Assembly (NCBI GenBank): GCA_964017235.1
Contig: OZ024928.1
Coordinates: forward strand, 4,712,001 to 4,776,000
DNA: 64,000 nucleotides
Origin: Sabellastarte sp. h YS-2021
Lineage: Eukaryota > Annelida > Polychaeta > Sabellida > Sabellidae
Direction of reading: 5' to 3'
Part shown: positions 22,150 through 33,414 of the stretch, piece after piece
How the letters are laid out: every line of letters begins with the position of its first letter
How positions within the stretch are numbered: the first letter of the stretch is position 1
Translations under genes and position numbers: made by a program
The notes under the pieces: generated by a model
Told to the model about the DNA's origin: nothing
The model's database searches: none
The model's input: the letters and a program-made list of their open reading frames with translations, nothing else

Positions 22150-22360
22150 TCAAAAGTAACTGACATTCCCCTAACTGGAAGATAGAGGCTCAAGGATGAC
22201 CATTTATCAACGTCATGAGGTTCTTTAACCTGCCACTGGGGATAGGACCCAATGACAGAGGACCACCATTTTAAGTGGTCATCCGAGCCACTATGTATCT
22301 GCCTGTACCTGGGATTGAACCCACGTCCTCTCAGTTCCTAGACAAGTGTGTTAACTTAAT
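22150..22360 (-). mobile_element. SINE-C copy 2 (3'-truncated)
   Basis: It shares AGGATGACCATTTATCAA, CCACTGGGGATAGGACCC and CGAGCCACTATGTATCTGCC with copies 1 and 4. The far (3') part is missing and the tRNA-like head decays near 22355. Confidence 0.75.
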
Positions 22361-23459
22361 AACTGATAATAGCTTAGCTGTAACTGTGTAGTTTGGATGG
22401 GTCAAACACTGTTTTGAGTCATTTAGTAAAATAGCTGGAGTACAGAAAGTTGTTGACAAGTGTGGTAGGTGTAAACACTGGGCAATGTGTAATAGGCAAC
22501 AGGCAATACAGGTTTTTAAGCATCTCTTACATCCCATTGTACATAAACATATGTCCTGGTTACAGAGAAAATGGTCTAATTTGCAAGGGACACTGAAGCT
22601 ACACATTCGAATTTATAACAAAATTTCTAGGTCGCAGAGACCCTGCAATGGAAATTGGCATACACATTATTCTCTGTATGCATGCAGTATGGCTACAAAC
22701 GCATCCATGTCTCAAGGGTAACTTAAGAGAGACTTTAGTATGTGTATTCTTCTCCTCAAGGTAATCATCCTTGGCTTTTCTCTCTTTTCCCAGGAGAAGT
22801 CCATCTCAGGCATTTGTTGTTCCCTAGCCAATTTAATATTCTTGTTTGAATATCTTTTTCACTGTTTCGGCACAGAGCTTTTCTGTTAACTGTGAATTAA
22901 CAAAGCTAGCAATGCTTTCATGAGTCTTAAAACATTTGGAAATATAGAAAATATTGCTTAAAACCAAGATCAAATTGTAGAATGATAATGTGTAATCTGT
23001 ACTACTGTGTATGGCTGAATATTGGGAAATATTGAAAAAAATGAAATGGTGGTTGCTGAACTCTTTGCAGACCACCTGCCAGTAGAATAATGTAACAGTA
23101 CAAGATTTCAAAATTCTCCAAATGTAAAACCTGTCACGAGAAGTAAATCGATAGCATTGCAGACAATAGCATTATTATGGGAATGCTAATAAATACGCGC
23201 CTTAAAGAAAGACTACATACCGAAAGGAAGACCCCTGTTAGTTGGGATACAAAGTGTATTGGATTTTGATGTCCAAAAAGTTGGAGTAACACTTGTGTTT
23301 AATCAGACAAAAATGTATATTTATGTAGTACCCACTACGGATGTACCGGAAATATTAACAAGAACAAAGTAATAGGAACCTAAGTTGTGGATGGGTTTAT
23401 TTACCTTAACAACTTAAACAAGGCTTAGCCTCCCAGGTATAGTAATGTATTTATGATTT
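22361..23459. other. Non-coding stretch
   Basis: Short open frames on both strands (22331-22721, 22833-23111) show no domain or splice context. No gene is called. Confidence 0.3.
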
Positions 23460-23640
23460 ATTTGGGCCTAACGGCACCTTTCATACATTGCAGGGTGGAG
23501 AGTAGCTGTGCACACCAGCTTGTTATTCTATATCATAAACTCCAATAACAAAAGAAATCCACTTAAGGGCAGGCAAAAATTCAAACCCAAGAATTGAGTG
23601 ATGGGACCCAAGTGTGTTACCATTGCAACACCTTGACTAG
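23460..23640 (-). mobile_element. Possible tRNA-derived SINE, diverged
   Basis: Like minus-oriented SINE-A it begins TTTATTTGGG and ends near a B-box-like TTCAAACCCAAG and GTGTTACCATTGCAACACC. The middle does not align by eye. Confidence 0.35.
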
Positions 23641-23794
23641 GATATAGTGATGGAGGTAATGCGTGCCACACAGCTGTCAACCATCATTATATAAGAATCT
23701 GGGAGGTTTGGAGTTGTACGGCTAAATGGAATTTCAGAACTTAATATTTAAAAAGTGACTGATTGATTCGGCTAATCGCTCAAGAAGTTTCTCA

Positions 23795-24000
23795 ATCACT
23801 GATCCACATAGTCACCCACCCAGTTATTCTATCAGTCATTCACCCAGTAAGTCGAATAGTCACTCATTTAGTCATTCATTCATTCAGTCATTTACCCATG
23901 CACTCATTCACATAGTCAGTCACTTAGTCATGGACTCACTGACTAACTGACCGACTGACTGACTCACTGACTGACTCACTCACTGATTCACTCACTCACT
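23795..24000. repeat. AGTCA/TCATTC short tandem repeat region
   Basis: Degenerate tetra- to octanucleotide units (GTCACTCA, TCATTCAT, GACTGACT) grade from irregular on the left to a purer GACT/CACT array at 23935-24000. Confidence 0.8.
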
Positions 24001-24024
24001 TGCCAAACCCAAGCCCTGGTGTCT

Positions 24025-24210
24025 GCCATTCTCCTTACTAGTTTTAGGGAAGAACATTTATCAAGATTCATGAACTTTTTTAGCCTTCACTGGATATAGA
24101 ACCACCATTTTAAGTGGTCTTCCCAGCCACTGTGTATCCTGGGCACCTTTTGTCCTCTGTGTTCCTGGGCTCATGTGTTACCCACCTGCAGGCCACAGTG
24201 GCAAATGGAT
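24025..24210 (-). mobile_element. SINE-C copy 3, diverged
   Basis: It shares ACATTTATCAAGATTC, ACCACCATTTTAAGTGGTC and the head GTGTTACCCACCTGCAGGCC-ACAGTGG with SINE-C. Numerous substitutions and deletions mark it as older. Confidence 0.65.
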
Positions 24211-25507
24211 GTATTTCCAAGACATATCCCATTGAACAGAGCAGACCAAACCAGCCGAAAAGGTTGGCAAAAGTTCAAAGAACTTGTCCAAAGCTTTTTT
24301 TTTAAATTTTAAGTTGTAATGTCACCAGAGGCCAAAAATAGGTTACCCTCAGCCCTCCCCAATGGGTAGTTGCAAGAGTATTGTAATCACGTGTGTTTGC
24401 CTGTCTGTGTACATTGCCCGAAAAACATCAGATCAGGCTGATATTTTCATATGAGTTGGGTGTACCTTGTGATTGGTTTGTGATTTTTCTGCCACAATTT
24501 GCATGCATAACTCAAAAACTATTCAATGAATCGGGGCTATACATGGATCTATCCCATGGCTCGGCCCCCAAAATTAATCCCTGTCTGTATAAATGATGCT
24601 AATCCGGAATCTGGTTTGAAAATCCATAATGTATTGATGCTTTTTCTTCATGGCAATGTACAGTGCTTGTTTTAAGATGGGACAATGTGAAAGTAATGTT
24701 GGTCAAATATGACATCTTAGTGGTAAAGCACCAAACTTATAGCAACGTTGAAAAAGTAGTATTCAAAGGACCACAAACTATTGCTATTTCTAGGTTTGAA
24801 CAGTTTATAAATTACTTGTGATAAATTTTCTCACATATCAGAAAGCAAGATGTTACTGCATCCTGCACTATATAAAATTATTTGACAATAGTGTCCGGCT
24901 TAGGAGATCAAGTCAGAAATATGCGTACTTCAATATACCTCACTGAACAAGTGTGAAAGAGGTCTAAGAGGTATTGTGCAAGGGGGGGGGGGGGGAGATA
25001 ATGGTTAATTATAACGTAAACTTTAGACTTATGGATCTTTGGGAACAATGAAACTGCTACCTGCCAACGAAGGAATCATTTCAATAGTTAATGGAAGAAA
25101 ACCCTGTTATATTTAGAATATTTTATTTAAGTTAAATTGGTGTATTGATATATGCATAACAATGACACCTAATTCTGAGAACAATGTTATGGGTATAATT
25201 AACTATTTCACACCAAATACTAGTTATTAACATTCATAAGACTGAATCATCAAGGAAGATTTTTATTCGTGGAAATGAAGTTATATAAGTTATATATGAT
25301 GCACCAAATTCATATAAAAATGATTAATTATTAGAATAATTCTATAAAAGAAAAGAACTTTACATTTTGGCAGGGCTTCTTATAACCCAAGGTCAATTGG
25401 ATGAAATGTTGGCAAAGTTTTTGTAATGTGTGTTTGTGTGTGTGTGGCTTTTACAATAAAAAGCGGGGAAATTGTTTTTGCAGACGATATTTCACGAGGT
25501 GTTGTGG
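24211..25507. other. Non-coding stretch upstream of the metalloprotease gene
   Basis: A G14 run lies at 24982-24995 and a GT-rich patch at about 25428-25447. No gene is seen. Any promoter should be sought here and in 25508-25781. Confidence 0.35.
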
Positions 25508-25517
25508 GTATATAAAG
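25508..25517 (+). promoter_or_regulatory. Possible TATA box for the metalloprotease gene
   Basis: GTATATAAAG resembles a metazoan TATA box and lies about 270 bases before the first candidate start codon. It would imply transcription from roughly 25540 and a 5' UTR of about 240 bases, if no upstream exon exists. Such strings are frequent in AT-rich DNA, so support is weak. Confidence 0.2.
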
Positions 25518-25781
25518 ACTGTGAATTTGGCCAAAAGGAATTAAAGCAGTCAGCTTTAAGAGAGAGTTAGTGTTATGGTGGCTGCCAGGAATTAAGATAT
25601 AATTGCAGATTAAGGCACACTGTTTTTGGACATTTGTGGAGGTTATATCTAGTTTACCAACAAGTCTCATATAAAAGGTTCATCAGTGCTGGAAATTTAG
25701 GAAATTCATTTTATCCAAAGTGGTAATTATATAGCAGAGTTTATTTAAAGCCTTGCTTTGATTTGTGATATAATTATAACA

Positions 25782-25905
25782 ATGCAGTGTTTTCACTTAA
25801 CAACCAGTGGACAAATTTGGGGTCACATGATCTCTATATGTCTGATAGTCTGTCTTTTAAATCATGTGACCTTGATACAAGGATATGAAGAAGACACACA
25901 AGGAG
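25782..25905 (+). CDS. Exon 1 of putative secreted reprolysin/ADAM-like metalloprotease (signal peptide)
   Basis: This exon encodes 41 codons plus one base. Translation can begin at ATG 25782 or at an in-frame ATG at 25827 (residue 16), which lies directly before the hydrophobic core ISICLIVCLL. Either start gives a signal peptide that would direct the product to the secretory pathway, with cleavage plausible near LIQG|YEED. An acidic stretch follows. The exon ends in ...GGA G with donor GTAAGT at 25906, so it is phase 1. The single G joins AT from exon 2 to make an Asp codon, which is the main evidence that the two exons belong together. The next 2.49 kb is intron 1. The 5' end of the transcript is not defined; a TATA-like site lies about 270 bases upstream. 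Confidence 0.6.
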
Positions 25906-26318
25906 GTAAGTGTATATTGTGTGGTAATAGCTTGGTTTTGTGATGTTGTAATTATTAAGTTCTGGTCACACTTACAAGGCAGCATCATAAGTATGATATA
26001 CCACGTACACATGTGATGGTTATTTGCAAATCTTTGCATGGCTTTAACTAACCCTTAGCATTTAAACAGGATTATAAATAAAGTGGATACTCACGGTTAA
26101 TAAATGAGTTTTTTTTTTTCACTTCAAATTAATTTTTTTTTAAGTAAAGGCTTTCAAATTCTAATTTGTAAATTCTTAGTTTAAAGTACTTGAAGTTACT
26201 TACAAATTTTACTTGTTGATTTTCTTGCTATGTTATCAAAGGTCAATTTTAGCATTTTACATCATTGCATAACATTGTCATATCAATACCGTTCTTCAAT
26301 GAATTCCACTTGTTATCA

Positions 26319-26558
26319 GGGGGGCTCGATGGTGTAGCGGTTAGAGTGCTCACCTTCAACCTCTGAGGTCACCAGTTCCAATCTCGGCCCAGTCTCTCCA
26401 TGTTGGACAGTTGGTAGTTACTTGCTGATAAACGGTGGTTTACAGTGCAGAATATCGACCAACTAGTATGCATTGGTTTCTCTACCCATAAACTACCCCT
26501 CACAATATGACCCTGGCTGTTGAACGCAACGTAAAGCAAAAAATAAATCTAAATCTAA
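26319..26558 (+). mobile_element. SINE-A/B-like copy in intron 1, with target-site duplication
   Basis: A tRNA-like head GGGGCTCGATGGTGTAGCGG with an A box and a B box near AGTTCCAATCTCGG, then the SINE-A body. The tail (CAATATGACCCTGGCTGTTG) is closer to SINE-B. Flanks TCCACTTGTTATCA (26305-26318) and TCCACCTGTTATCA (26559-26572) form a 14-base duplication with one difference. Confidence 0.85.
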
Positions 26559-26649
26559 TCCACCTGTTATCAAGACTTGGATTCAAACCTGACTGTTGAT
26601 GACTGTTGAGTGATTAAATGGTAAAATGTTAACTATTAGAATATCTTGG

Positions 26650-26890
26650 GCTTTTATAACTGCCTGCTTGTATTTGTTTGTTTGCAAACTAAAAAAAATT
26701 GAATGGATTTTTTATGAAAGTTTTCGCAAAAGGCGTCAATGGCACAAGGAACAGATGAGTATATTTTAGTGGTGATCCAGATAACTGTCTAAATCCAGGC
26801 ATTTTAAAAGGATTTTTTATTATTAAGCTCATAAGCCATATATTGGATGTAATGAGCCTTGGCCAAGGTATGCGTTCTCTGAGAGCTCAT
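26650..26890 (+). mobile_element. R-element copy (decayed)
   Basis: It includes TGTTTGTTTGCAAAC, AATGGATTTTTTATGAAAG, GGCACAAGGAACA and GTGGTGATCCAGATAACTG, ending CTTGGCCAAGGTATGCG-TTCTCTGAGAGCTC. All follow the order of the 14.4-kb copy. Confidence 0.65.
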
Positions 26891-27284
26891 GTTTCAAATA
26901 CCATTTAAGTGAATATGTATATGTGTACAGTTTCACTGACCCTATTATTTTATCCAAGCAAATTAAACTGTAGCCATTATATCGTGAATGTACGACCTAG
27001 GACTGAACACTTTTACGCAAATTACTGCCTCAGGCCAGTGAACTGATAAACATGTGGCTATTGTTTATATCTAAGAAAAATTAACATATGCATGTTTGTA
27101 TTGCATTTTGAGGCTGTAATATTTGCCTGTTACTTTCATTCAAAGCAGCTTTCGTAAATTAACATAAACCCCTCCACATATTGTTTAGTATTGCATTAAA
27201 AAGAGGAAATAATAATATTGTTATATTATAAATATTTTTTGTTTGAGATTAAAATACTCCAGACTGAATTTACATGGTAGTAAC

Positions 27285-27485
27285 ATACACGCATCTCACC
27301 ACTCTACGATCATGGGTTTAAACCCAGACTTCAATATTTACTTGGTAAATTGTTAGTTTTTAGCTGGTGTCTGCTGCTTTTCAGTGTAGATTTTTTTACC
27401 TACTAGTATGCGCTTATTTCCTCCACCTTTAAATCTGTCATGGTATGACCTACTCAGGTTTAGTGAGCAAGATAAATCCCAAATA
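27285..27485 (+). mobile_element. Diverged tRNA-derived SINE in intron 1
   Basis: A head with a B-box-like GGGTTTAAACCCAGAC is followed by TTGGTAAATTGTTAG, CTACTAGTATGCGCTTATTTCC and TGGTATGACC. This is the order of SINE-A. Confidence 0.55.
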
Positions 27486-27619
27486 CTAAAAGGAAAATCC
27501 ACCCCTATCGTTAAATACATGTTCAAAGATATCTGATTTGTGAGTTGTTGCTTGCCTTCAAAAGCTTCTTAAAGTCTTTCAGTGTAAATATGAAAGTATA
27601 AATTGTTTTTGTAAATAAA

Positions 27620-27835
27620 TAAAAGGTAATGTTTTAGTCTGTCTGTCTTTGTTCACGGCTACTGTAGAAGTGATGAATAAATCTTTATGAAATTTTTATG
27701 TGGGGAGAACCTGTTCAAGCGGAGAACTGATTTTCAGAAAGATACAGATCATGTGCATGATACCTAAAAAATGCTGAATTTTTAGAAATACAACCTGGCA
27801 GAGGTTTGCTTTATATGAGTGCTAGTTTGGCAATC
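27620..27835 (+). mobile_element. R-element copy (decayed)
   Basis: CTGTCTGTCTTTGTTC, TTTATGAAATTTTTATG and an end CTGGCAGAGGTTTGCTTT plus GAGTGCT fit the family. Confidence 0.55.
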
Positions 27836-28391
27836 TTTTAATTTAGGAGTGTTAAACAATGCCTGTAAACACCTAACTCAGTCCATATTTGGTCAGTGTA
27901 TAGATATAATATGACAATTGGCTGAGTGATGTATACTTTTAAAACTTTCATCACAAGATGACAAAACAACATCCAGGTCCGAAAGATGAGGATGCTACTT
28001 TTGGTTATTATGAGTGATTAAACTTAAAAATGCCCTTAACAAGAGAAGAGCTATTTACATTCAGTATCCACCACTGTATGTATAATAAGCAGAAATAATC
28101 CCGTATTTCCTGTATTATTACAAAGAAGCCATGCAATTCACAGGATTCACATTACAGGTGGATTCCCTGTGGTAGATTACATTTGGTACAACATTCCTGT
28201 CCTTGGTTTCACCGCCTAATGTCCATTTGTAAAATTGTGAGGTCAGGGGCCCATGGTCCCAATCCGTCCCTCGAAAATGTTAAAATGTTTAAAAATTCCC
28301 CCTTCTGAATTTGGTGCCGAGAGCATGTTTCCTCCAAATTTTGAACAAGATTCAAACTTTTTAACTGATACAATTTTTCTATGATTGACAG

Positions 28392-28483
28392 ATAGTAGGA
28401 ATCTCCACTCGCTACTTCACAAGATGATTCTAGGACAACAAGCTATCCAGAGGCGTAACCTAGCAACAGACTGGACAGATCAA
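28392..28483 (+). CDS. Exon 2 of putative reprolysin/ADAM-like metalloprotease (prosegment)
   Basis: The exon follows an acceptor ending TTGACAG and is closed by donor GTAAGT at 28484. It completes the split Asp codon and adds 30 codons (residues 42-72), reading SRNLHSLLHKMILGQQ and then a basic stretch IQRRNLATDW. It ends in phase 0. The composition is hydrophilic with a short amphipathic segment and no cysteine. I recognise no domain here; its place between a signal peptide and an M12B-like segment makes it prosegment by inference. A basic IQRR site could be cut by a furin-like protease, though that is only a guess. Intron 2 (about 21.4 kb) follows and carries many repeats. Confidence 0.55.
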
Positions 28484-28617
28484 GTAAGTACACACATATG
28501 TCACAGTGTTTGCTTCTACACAACTGTCTCACTCTTCTGTTTTGGCACTGTGATAAAAAAACTCGCATGTAGAACCATAACATAAATATGTGAGTCAATC
28601 TTTGCACATAACACCAG

Positions 28618-28987
28618 GGGCCGGTTTCATGAGGCCTCCTTAAGATAAAAATCACCTTAAATTCAAAGGTTTTCTTGGATGTCTCCCTCCTTTAAAAAGT
28701 CTCAGTTTCACAAAGCCTCCTTCCTTAAAGGAGACATTGAAAACTCCCATAAATTTCAAGGAAGCTAAAGACCTACCTTAAATATGAGGAAGTGTCCTTC
28801 AAGGAATGTTTAATAACTTATTTTGTTCATTTGCTCCCTCCTTAAGGTTCAAGGAAGACCTTCGGTAGGGAAGAGTTAAACGAGGCCTTTGTGAAACTTA
28901 ATTTTAAAGTGGTCTTCCCAAGGAATAAAAATGACCTCCCTTTACTAAAGAAGATCTTTTCCAAAGGAGGCTTCGTGACACCGGTCT
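28618..28987. mobile_element. MITE-A copy 2, in intron 2
   Basis: It starts GGGCCGGTTTCATGAGGCC, has the same interior words as copy 1 (CAGTTTCACAAAGCCTCCTT, GTCCTTCAAGGAATGTTTAA) and ends GGAGGCTTCGTGACACCGG. CAG stands on both sides (28615-28617 and 28988-28990), a possible 3-bp target duplication. It is 48 bp longer than copy 1. Confidence 0.85.
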
Positions 28988-29029
28988 CAGGTCTGCAAAA
29001 GTAGTAAGTTCAGCTCTGTTTTTCACATT

Positions 29030-29175
29030 GAGGTCACAGTTGCCCAAGTGGTCAGCAGGTTTGGCGACTAATCGCATGCTGCCTCCTCTGTATGTGTTTG
29101 ACTTTTTATGGGACAATTCTGAAAGCCTGTTCTCATATGACCTATACTGTTGAATGGGAATTAAAACTCTAGCTT
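29030..29175 (+). mobile_element. SINE-B copy
   Basis: GTGGTCAGCAGGTTTGGCG, CTAATCGCATGCTG, then a degraded middle and CATATGACCTATACTGTTG with TTAAAACTC match the copies at 32.7 and 33.3 kb. Confidence 0.65.
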
Positions 29176-29470
29176 TAAGTTTTGTCTGTTTTCAGAACAG
29201 GGATGATTACTTTAAAGTAAGTCAAAGCAAGGGGGTGCAAACTCAAGAATGTGTTTGATCCAGTAAGTTCCCTGTTTTACTAGTGGCCATGCCCTTACTC
29301 TCGGAACAGCTGCTGCAGTACCCCTGTCCCACTGTTATGGGTTATTTCCTGACCCATCCCATTTTTTCAAACATATTTAAAAACCATTTGCAAGCTAGCA
29401 TTCTATCAAAATCTTTTTATATCTTAATACTTTAGAAATGATTTTTTTTTCGGTACTACAATCTTGACCA

Positions 29471-29716
29471 AGGGGCCACGGTGGCAGAGTGGTAACTCTC
29501 TCGCCTCCCACCTCTGAGGCTGGGGTTCGGTTCCCAGCACGGCCTCAAGTGGGAAAGCTGGTAGTTGCTTGCCATTGGTTGGCAGTTTACAGTACAGAAC
29601 CCTGACAAACTGTATGTACTGGTTTCCTGAAACTTTCCTCTGCCCTTCCAACTACCCGTCGTGATATGACCTGTACAGTGTTGAAATCAACGTAAAACCC
29701 CCAATGAATAAATAAA
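29471..29716 (+). mobile_element. SINE-A copy, young, perfect target-site duplication
   Basis: A complete copy: head GGGGCCACGGTGGCAGAGTG (A box), B box GGTTCGGTTCCCAGC, body TGGGAAAGCTGGTAGTTGC and TTTACAGTACAGAACCCTG, tail GTAAAACCCCCAATGAATAA. The flanks TACAATCTTGACCA at 29457-29470 and 29717-29730 are identical, a 14-base duplication, so this is a recent insertion. Confidence 0.95.
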
Positions 29717-30209
29717 TACAATCTTGACCACTGTTTTCATTATCCAACTAAATCTTCCTGGTAATGATAGATGAGTGATCTTGACTAAAGAAATGATTAG
29801 TCATACAAGTCCACTGATAAGATAACTACCTTTGTGTGGTTGGGACTGTGTTATGACGGGTCTTTACGAATTGTGGTCCAGAACAGGTCACAAGTCTGAT
29901 CTCTTTGGTTGCCCGACTGGTCTTAAAATTGGGAAAAAAATCACTCAATTGTCTCACTTTTCCTGACCTTTGATGACAGGCTCAGTCGTAGTAGCCCTTC
30001 AAAGTTTAAAAAATTGGCTAAGGTGTGATGGTCGATCACAAAAGTGGAATTGGGGTAATACGAGTTTGATATGGAAAAAAACATGCCCTTCCGAGTACAG
30101 GTTTGGGCTCTAGAGTGCTCTCCAGTTAAACCATGTTTTGATGCATCTATAGGAGATTTGCCATTGTTGAAAATGAGTCTTATTGTCTCTGTCAGGAAAT
30201 TATGTTTTT

Positions 30210-30335
30210 ACATGTATTTTTTTGGCTGTCTGTTTATCTGTGTTAATATTAAAAGTAATGAATGGATCTTTGAGAATTTGTTTTATATGTGTAGCGCTTG
30301 GCCAAAGGAAGAAGTGATTGAATTTAGGGAAATAT
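30210..30335 (+). mobile_element. R-element, left half (interrupted)
   Basis: TTTGGCTGTCTGTTTATCTG, TAATGAATGGATC and GGAAGAAGTGATTGAATTT belong to the first half of the family. The right end appears at 31236. Confidence 0.55.
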
Positions 30336-30660
30336 CCAAATAGTATTGTATTGATACTCAGCACAATATCTCCGTGTACTACAGGACTCAAAGCGCTATA
30401 TGATCCATCTGACTGCACAAGTACAGCCCAACTCTCAGGTTACTGACATTCCCCTAACTGAAAGTCAGAGGCTCAAGGATGACCATTTATCAATGTCCTT
30501 GAGGTTTTTTTGCCTGTCACTGGGGATAGGACCCAATGACAGAGGACCGCCATTTTAAGTAGTCATCCGAGCCACTATGTATCTGCCTGTACCTTGGTTT
30601 GAGCCCACGTACTTTGTGTTTCTAGGTGAGTGTGTTACTCACTAGGCCACAGTGGCAGAT
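30336..30660 (-). mobile_element. SINE-C copy 4 (best preserved)
   Basis: On the minus strand a head CTGCCACTGTGGCCTAGTGA (A box) and a B-box-like GGGCTCAAACCAAGG, then the body shared with the other copies, ending near TACTACAC and GAGTATCAA. Confidence 0.8.
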
Positions 30661-30829
30661 AAAATCATTTTAAAGATGCCAAAATATCAGGAATTATAAA
30701 CTAATTAACATAACATAATTTTTTCAATGACTTTGGATTTCTGGTTGGCGTTACTGTTATAAGTGGGATTTTCATGATTTTTTTGTGTGGGTACGATGTG
30801 GCTGAAGTAAGATGTGAGTACATTTTAGA

Positions 30830-31235
30830 ATATCTAATCTAATGTGGACTTTTATAGTGCTTAATCTCCATCAATGACAGACTCCAAGGTGCATCTGAAC
30901 ATAAAACAAGGCAATTAAAGTTTAATCCAATGACATAGCTAGGTCATATCAAGGAGACACAGGGTTGATAGTGGAGGCTATGGCAGATAGGTTTTGCAAA
31001 CAGGTTAGTGTTGAGCTTTTACCTGAAAGAGGCAACTGATGTTACACTGTGCACATCATTAGGGAGTTCATTCCAGATCTTAGGAGCATCAAAGGCAAAG
31101 CTATAGCCAAAAAGTTTGACTGCCTTAAAGACTGATGAGTACAATGGAGGAACTGTAAGGTATTGAGGATCAGGGTGACTGCCTAGTACCATTGGAACAA
31201 CTGATGAGAGAGATGTGGATAGAAGAGAACCCATA
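30830..31235 (-). mobile_element. LINE 3' end with RT C terminus (CR1/L2-like)
   Basis: On the minus strand a frame at 31234-31022 includes SFAFDAPKIWNELPNDVHS, the conserved segment after the RT of CR1/L2-type elements, then a short 3' UTR with CTTGGAGTCTGTCATTG and ATTAAGCACTATAAAAGTCC, and an ATTAGATTAGA tail at 30832. 5'-truncated. Confidence 0.85.
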
Positions 31236-31292
31236 ATTTTAAGAAATATACCCTGGCGGAGGTCTGTGCTCTTTGAGTGATTTCTAGTTGTA
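31236..31292 (+). mobile_element. R-element, right end
   Basis: TTAAGAAATATACCCTGGCG, then GAGGTCTGTGCTCTTTGAGTG, is the family terminus that completes the half at 30.2 kb. Confidence 0.6.
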
Positions 31293-32721
31293 TATTAGAA
31301 AAGTTCAGATAATTGAAGAATCCCCTCGCTTACAGATGGTCCCAGTTCGTATCTTGCTTTTGTGGCTCAATGGATCACCAAAGCTATTATTTACCAGCGA
31401 CTACTTCTTTATGCAGCCAGATCTTATGAAATGTCAAAGACAATGGGTTTGAAGCAACTGGCAGACAAAAACTGATAAATTATGGAGCAAGCACAAGCAT
31501 TAGGGACCAGCATGTCACTGGTGTCAGCTCATTACATGTATGACAGTTGACAGATGAGCCACAGCTAAACGTAAACATGGATTGTTGATTGAAGACGTCC
31601 AATTAAAAACTCCAGATTGCGTACGCGATGAATTGAATTGAACAGAGGAGACCAAACAGTTCAAACAGTTCAGAGATTTTATGGATTGATCGAGTATGTT
31701 TTTTGTTCCTTTACGTCACATTTAAAAAGGTCATGATGGAATGGTACCAAAAGAATCAAGTTGCTTAGCCTTTGAAGGAATTCCAAGTTTGAATGTAATA
31801 GTTTTTGCTTTGCTTTGAATGCATAAGGGTATCTGCTCACTGTCTAGATTTGTAAATGGGTTATGAACAAAACCAGTGAAAAAGTATTGATTTACTTTTT
31901 TGGGCACAAAATAACATTTTTCTGAAGTATACATCTTAAATTAGAAACGCCTCAACTCAGCAAAAATAATGCAAGCAATAAATTCTATGTTTAGCTAATC
32001 TTGATATTTGATACAAAAATGTCGCTTTGTCAGCTATATATTGACTGCTTGCGTGCCAAATTGGGGCCCTGATTTCAAGTGAGGAAACTGAAAGGTCACT
32101 TAGTGCAATGGTTCTCGGTTTGTCTCTCAGTTACACTTGTATCAATTAACATTGTAATGATAAAAAACCAGACAAGTTACTTCAAACAGACCCGTGCTAG
32201 CAGTGGCTGCACAAACCCTTGTCTGCAGGTAAAAACAAAATAAAAGTAGAATTTTCAATTCAAATTAAGTTTGAGGACAAGCAAGCCATGGGGAGACCCC
32301 ACCTTACATGAAAATATGAATCCAATATGATGATTATTTTTTGAGTTAATGTGTATAGTGCCAAAAAAATCACAAAAATATTTTTGGACTTGCAACATGG
32401 ATCAGGTTTGGGATGTTGTTTAGTTGTTGGATTTCGTAGCTTGTATTCTGACTATGTATTCTTATTTCCTGGATTTTCTACTACTGACAATTGGTGTATT
32501 CATAAAAATACAATATGTATTTAATCACAAAAAAAATTACAAATTTCTTTAATGGTACCTCCATTAGCCCATCTTAGTCTTATCATTGCCTCATCATAAT
32601 CTCATCTCGACCTTATCTTCTTTGAGCCTTTTTAAATATCATCATTACTGAAACAGTATGATCCATTATACAATTAAAATCATTTTAAACATCTGTTGAT
32701 ATCTCTCCATTTCTTTGCCAG
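31293..32721. other. Intron 2, unassigned
   Basis: No exon or repeat is recognised in about 1.4 kb. Confidence 0.3.
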
Positions 32722-32872
32722 AGGTCCTCAGTGGCCTAGTGGGTTAGCAGGTTTGGCATCTAATCATAAGCTGTTACCTCTGTGTGGGTTCAACTCCCAA
32801 CAAGTGGCAATCCTGAGGACCTGTTCCAATATGACCCTGGCTGTTGAATGGGATGTAAAACTCCGACCAACT
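32722..32872 (+). mobile_element. SINE-B copy
   Basis: AGGTCCTCAGTGGCCTAGTG (A-box region), ACCTCTGTGTGGGTTCAACTCC (B box GGGTTCAACTCC), TGAGGACCTGTTCC and AATATGACCCTGGCTGTTG with GTAAAACTCC. The best copy of this family here. Confidence 0.8.
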
Positions 32873-33263
32873 TTTACCTTGTCCACTTCCCGGCCTTATG
32901 GTGAGGTCCCACTGTCGCATGTTTTCCTCTTCATTGCCTGTCGTTTTCATCAAGGAGACCACATTTGGACACTACACGTCTTGTGTTATCACTTGAAAAG
33001 GTTAAGAGCATATTTTAGGTAATCATAGTAAATCTTTTTAAATTAAAGAAAAAACCCTTCTATAAATATGGAGCCGAGTGATTTTGTCTGAAAAGACAAT
33101 ATGTTGTATGTCTCCCAAGTCTCCTGAGCACTTGCACAAGAATTGTCAAGGCTTATTATTTCGAGTCATTTTCACAAGTTGGAGCACGCGGTCACATGTT
33201 GTAAAATTTCCTTGTCAGTCACATGGATGATCTTTTTGGTCACAAGACTTGTCTTTACTTGTA

Positions 33264-33402
33264 AAGGTCCTCAGTGGCAAAGTGGGTTAGTGGGCATCTA
33301 ATCACAGGCTGTTACCTCTGTGTGGGTTGGACTGCAACAGGTGACAATGCTCAGGACCTGTCCTAATAAGACCCTGTTTGTTGAACGGGATGTAAATCCC
33401 TA
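33264..33402 (+). mobile_element. SINE-B copy
   Basis: AAGGTCCTCAGTGGCAAAGT, TGTGTGGGTTGGACTGC and TGTTTGTTGAACGGGATGTAA match the copy at 32.7 kb. A SINE-A tail follows within about 15 bases. Confidence 0.8.
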
Positions 33403-33414
33403 ACTTTGTCTTTG

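Noticed and set aside
29917-29990. Possible extra protease exon between exons 2 and 3
   Set aside because: No frame with signal between suitable splice sites; exon 2 joins exon 3 in phase without it.
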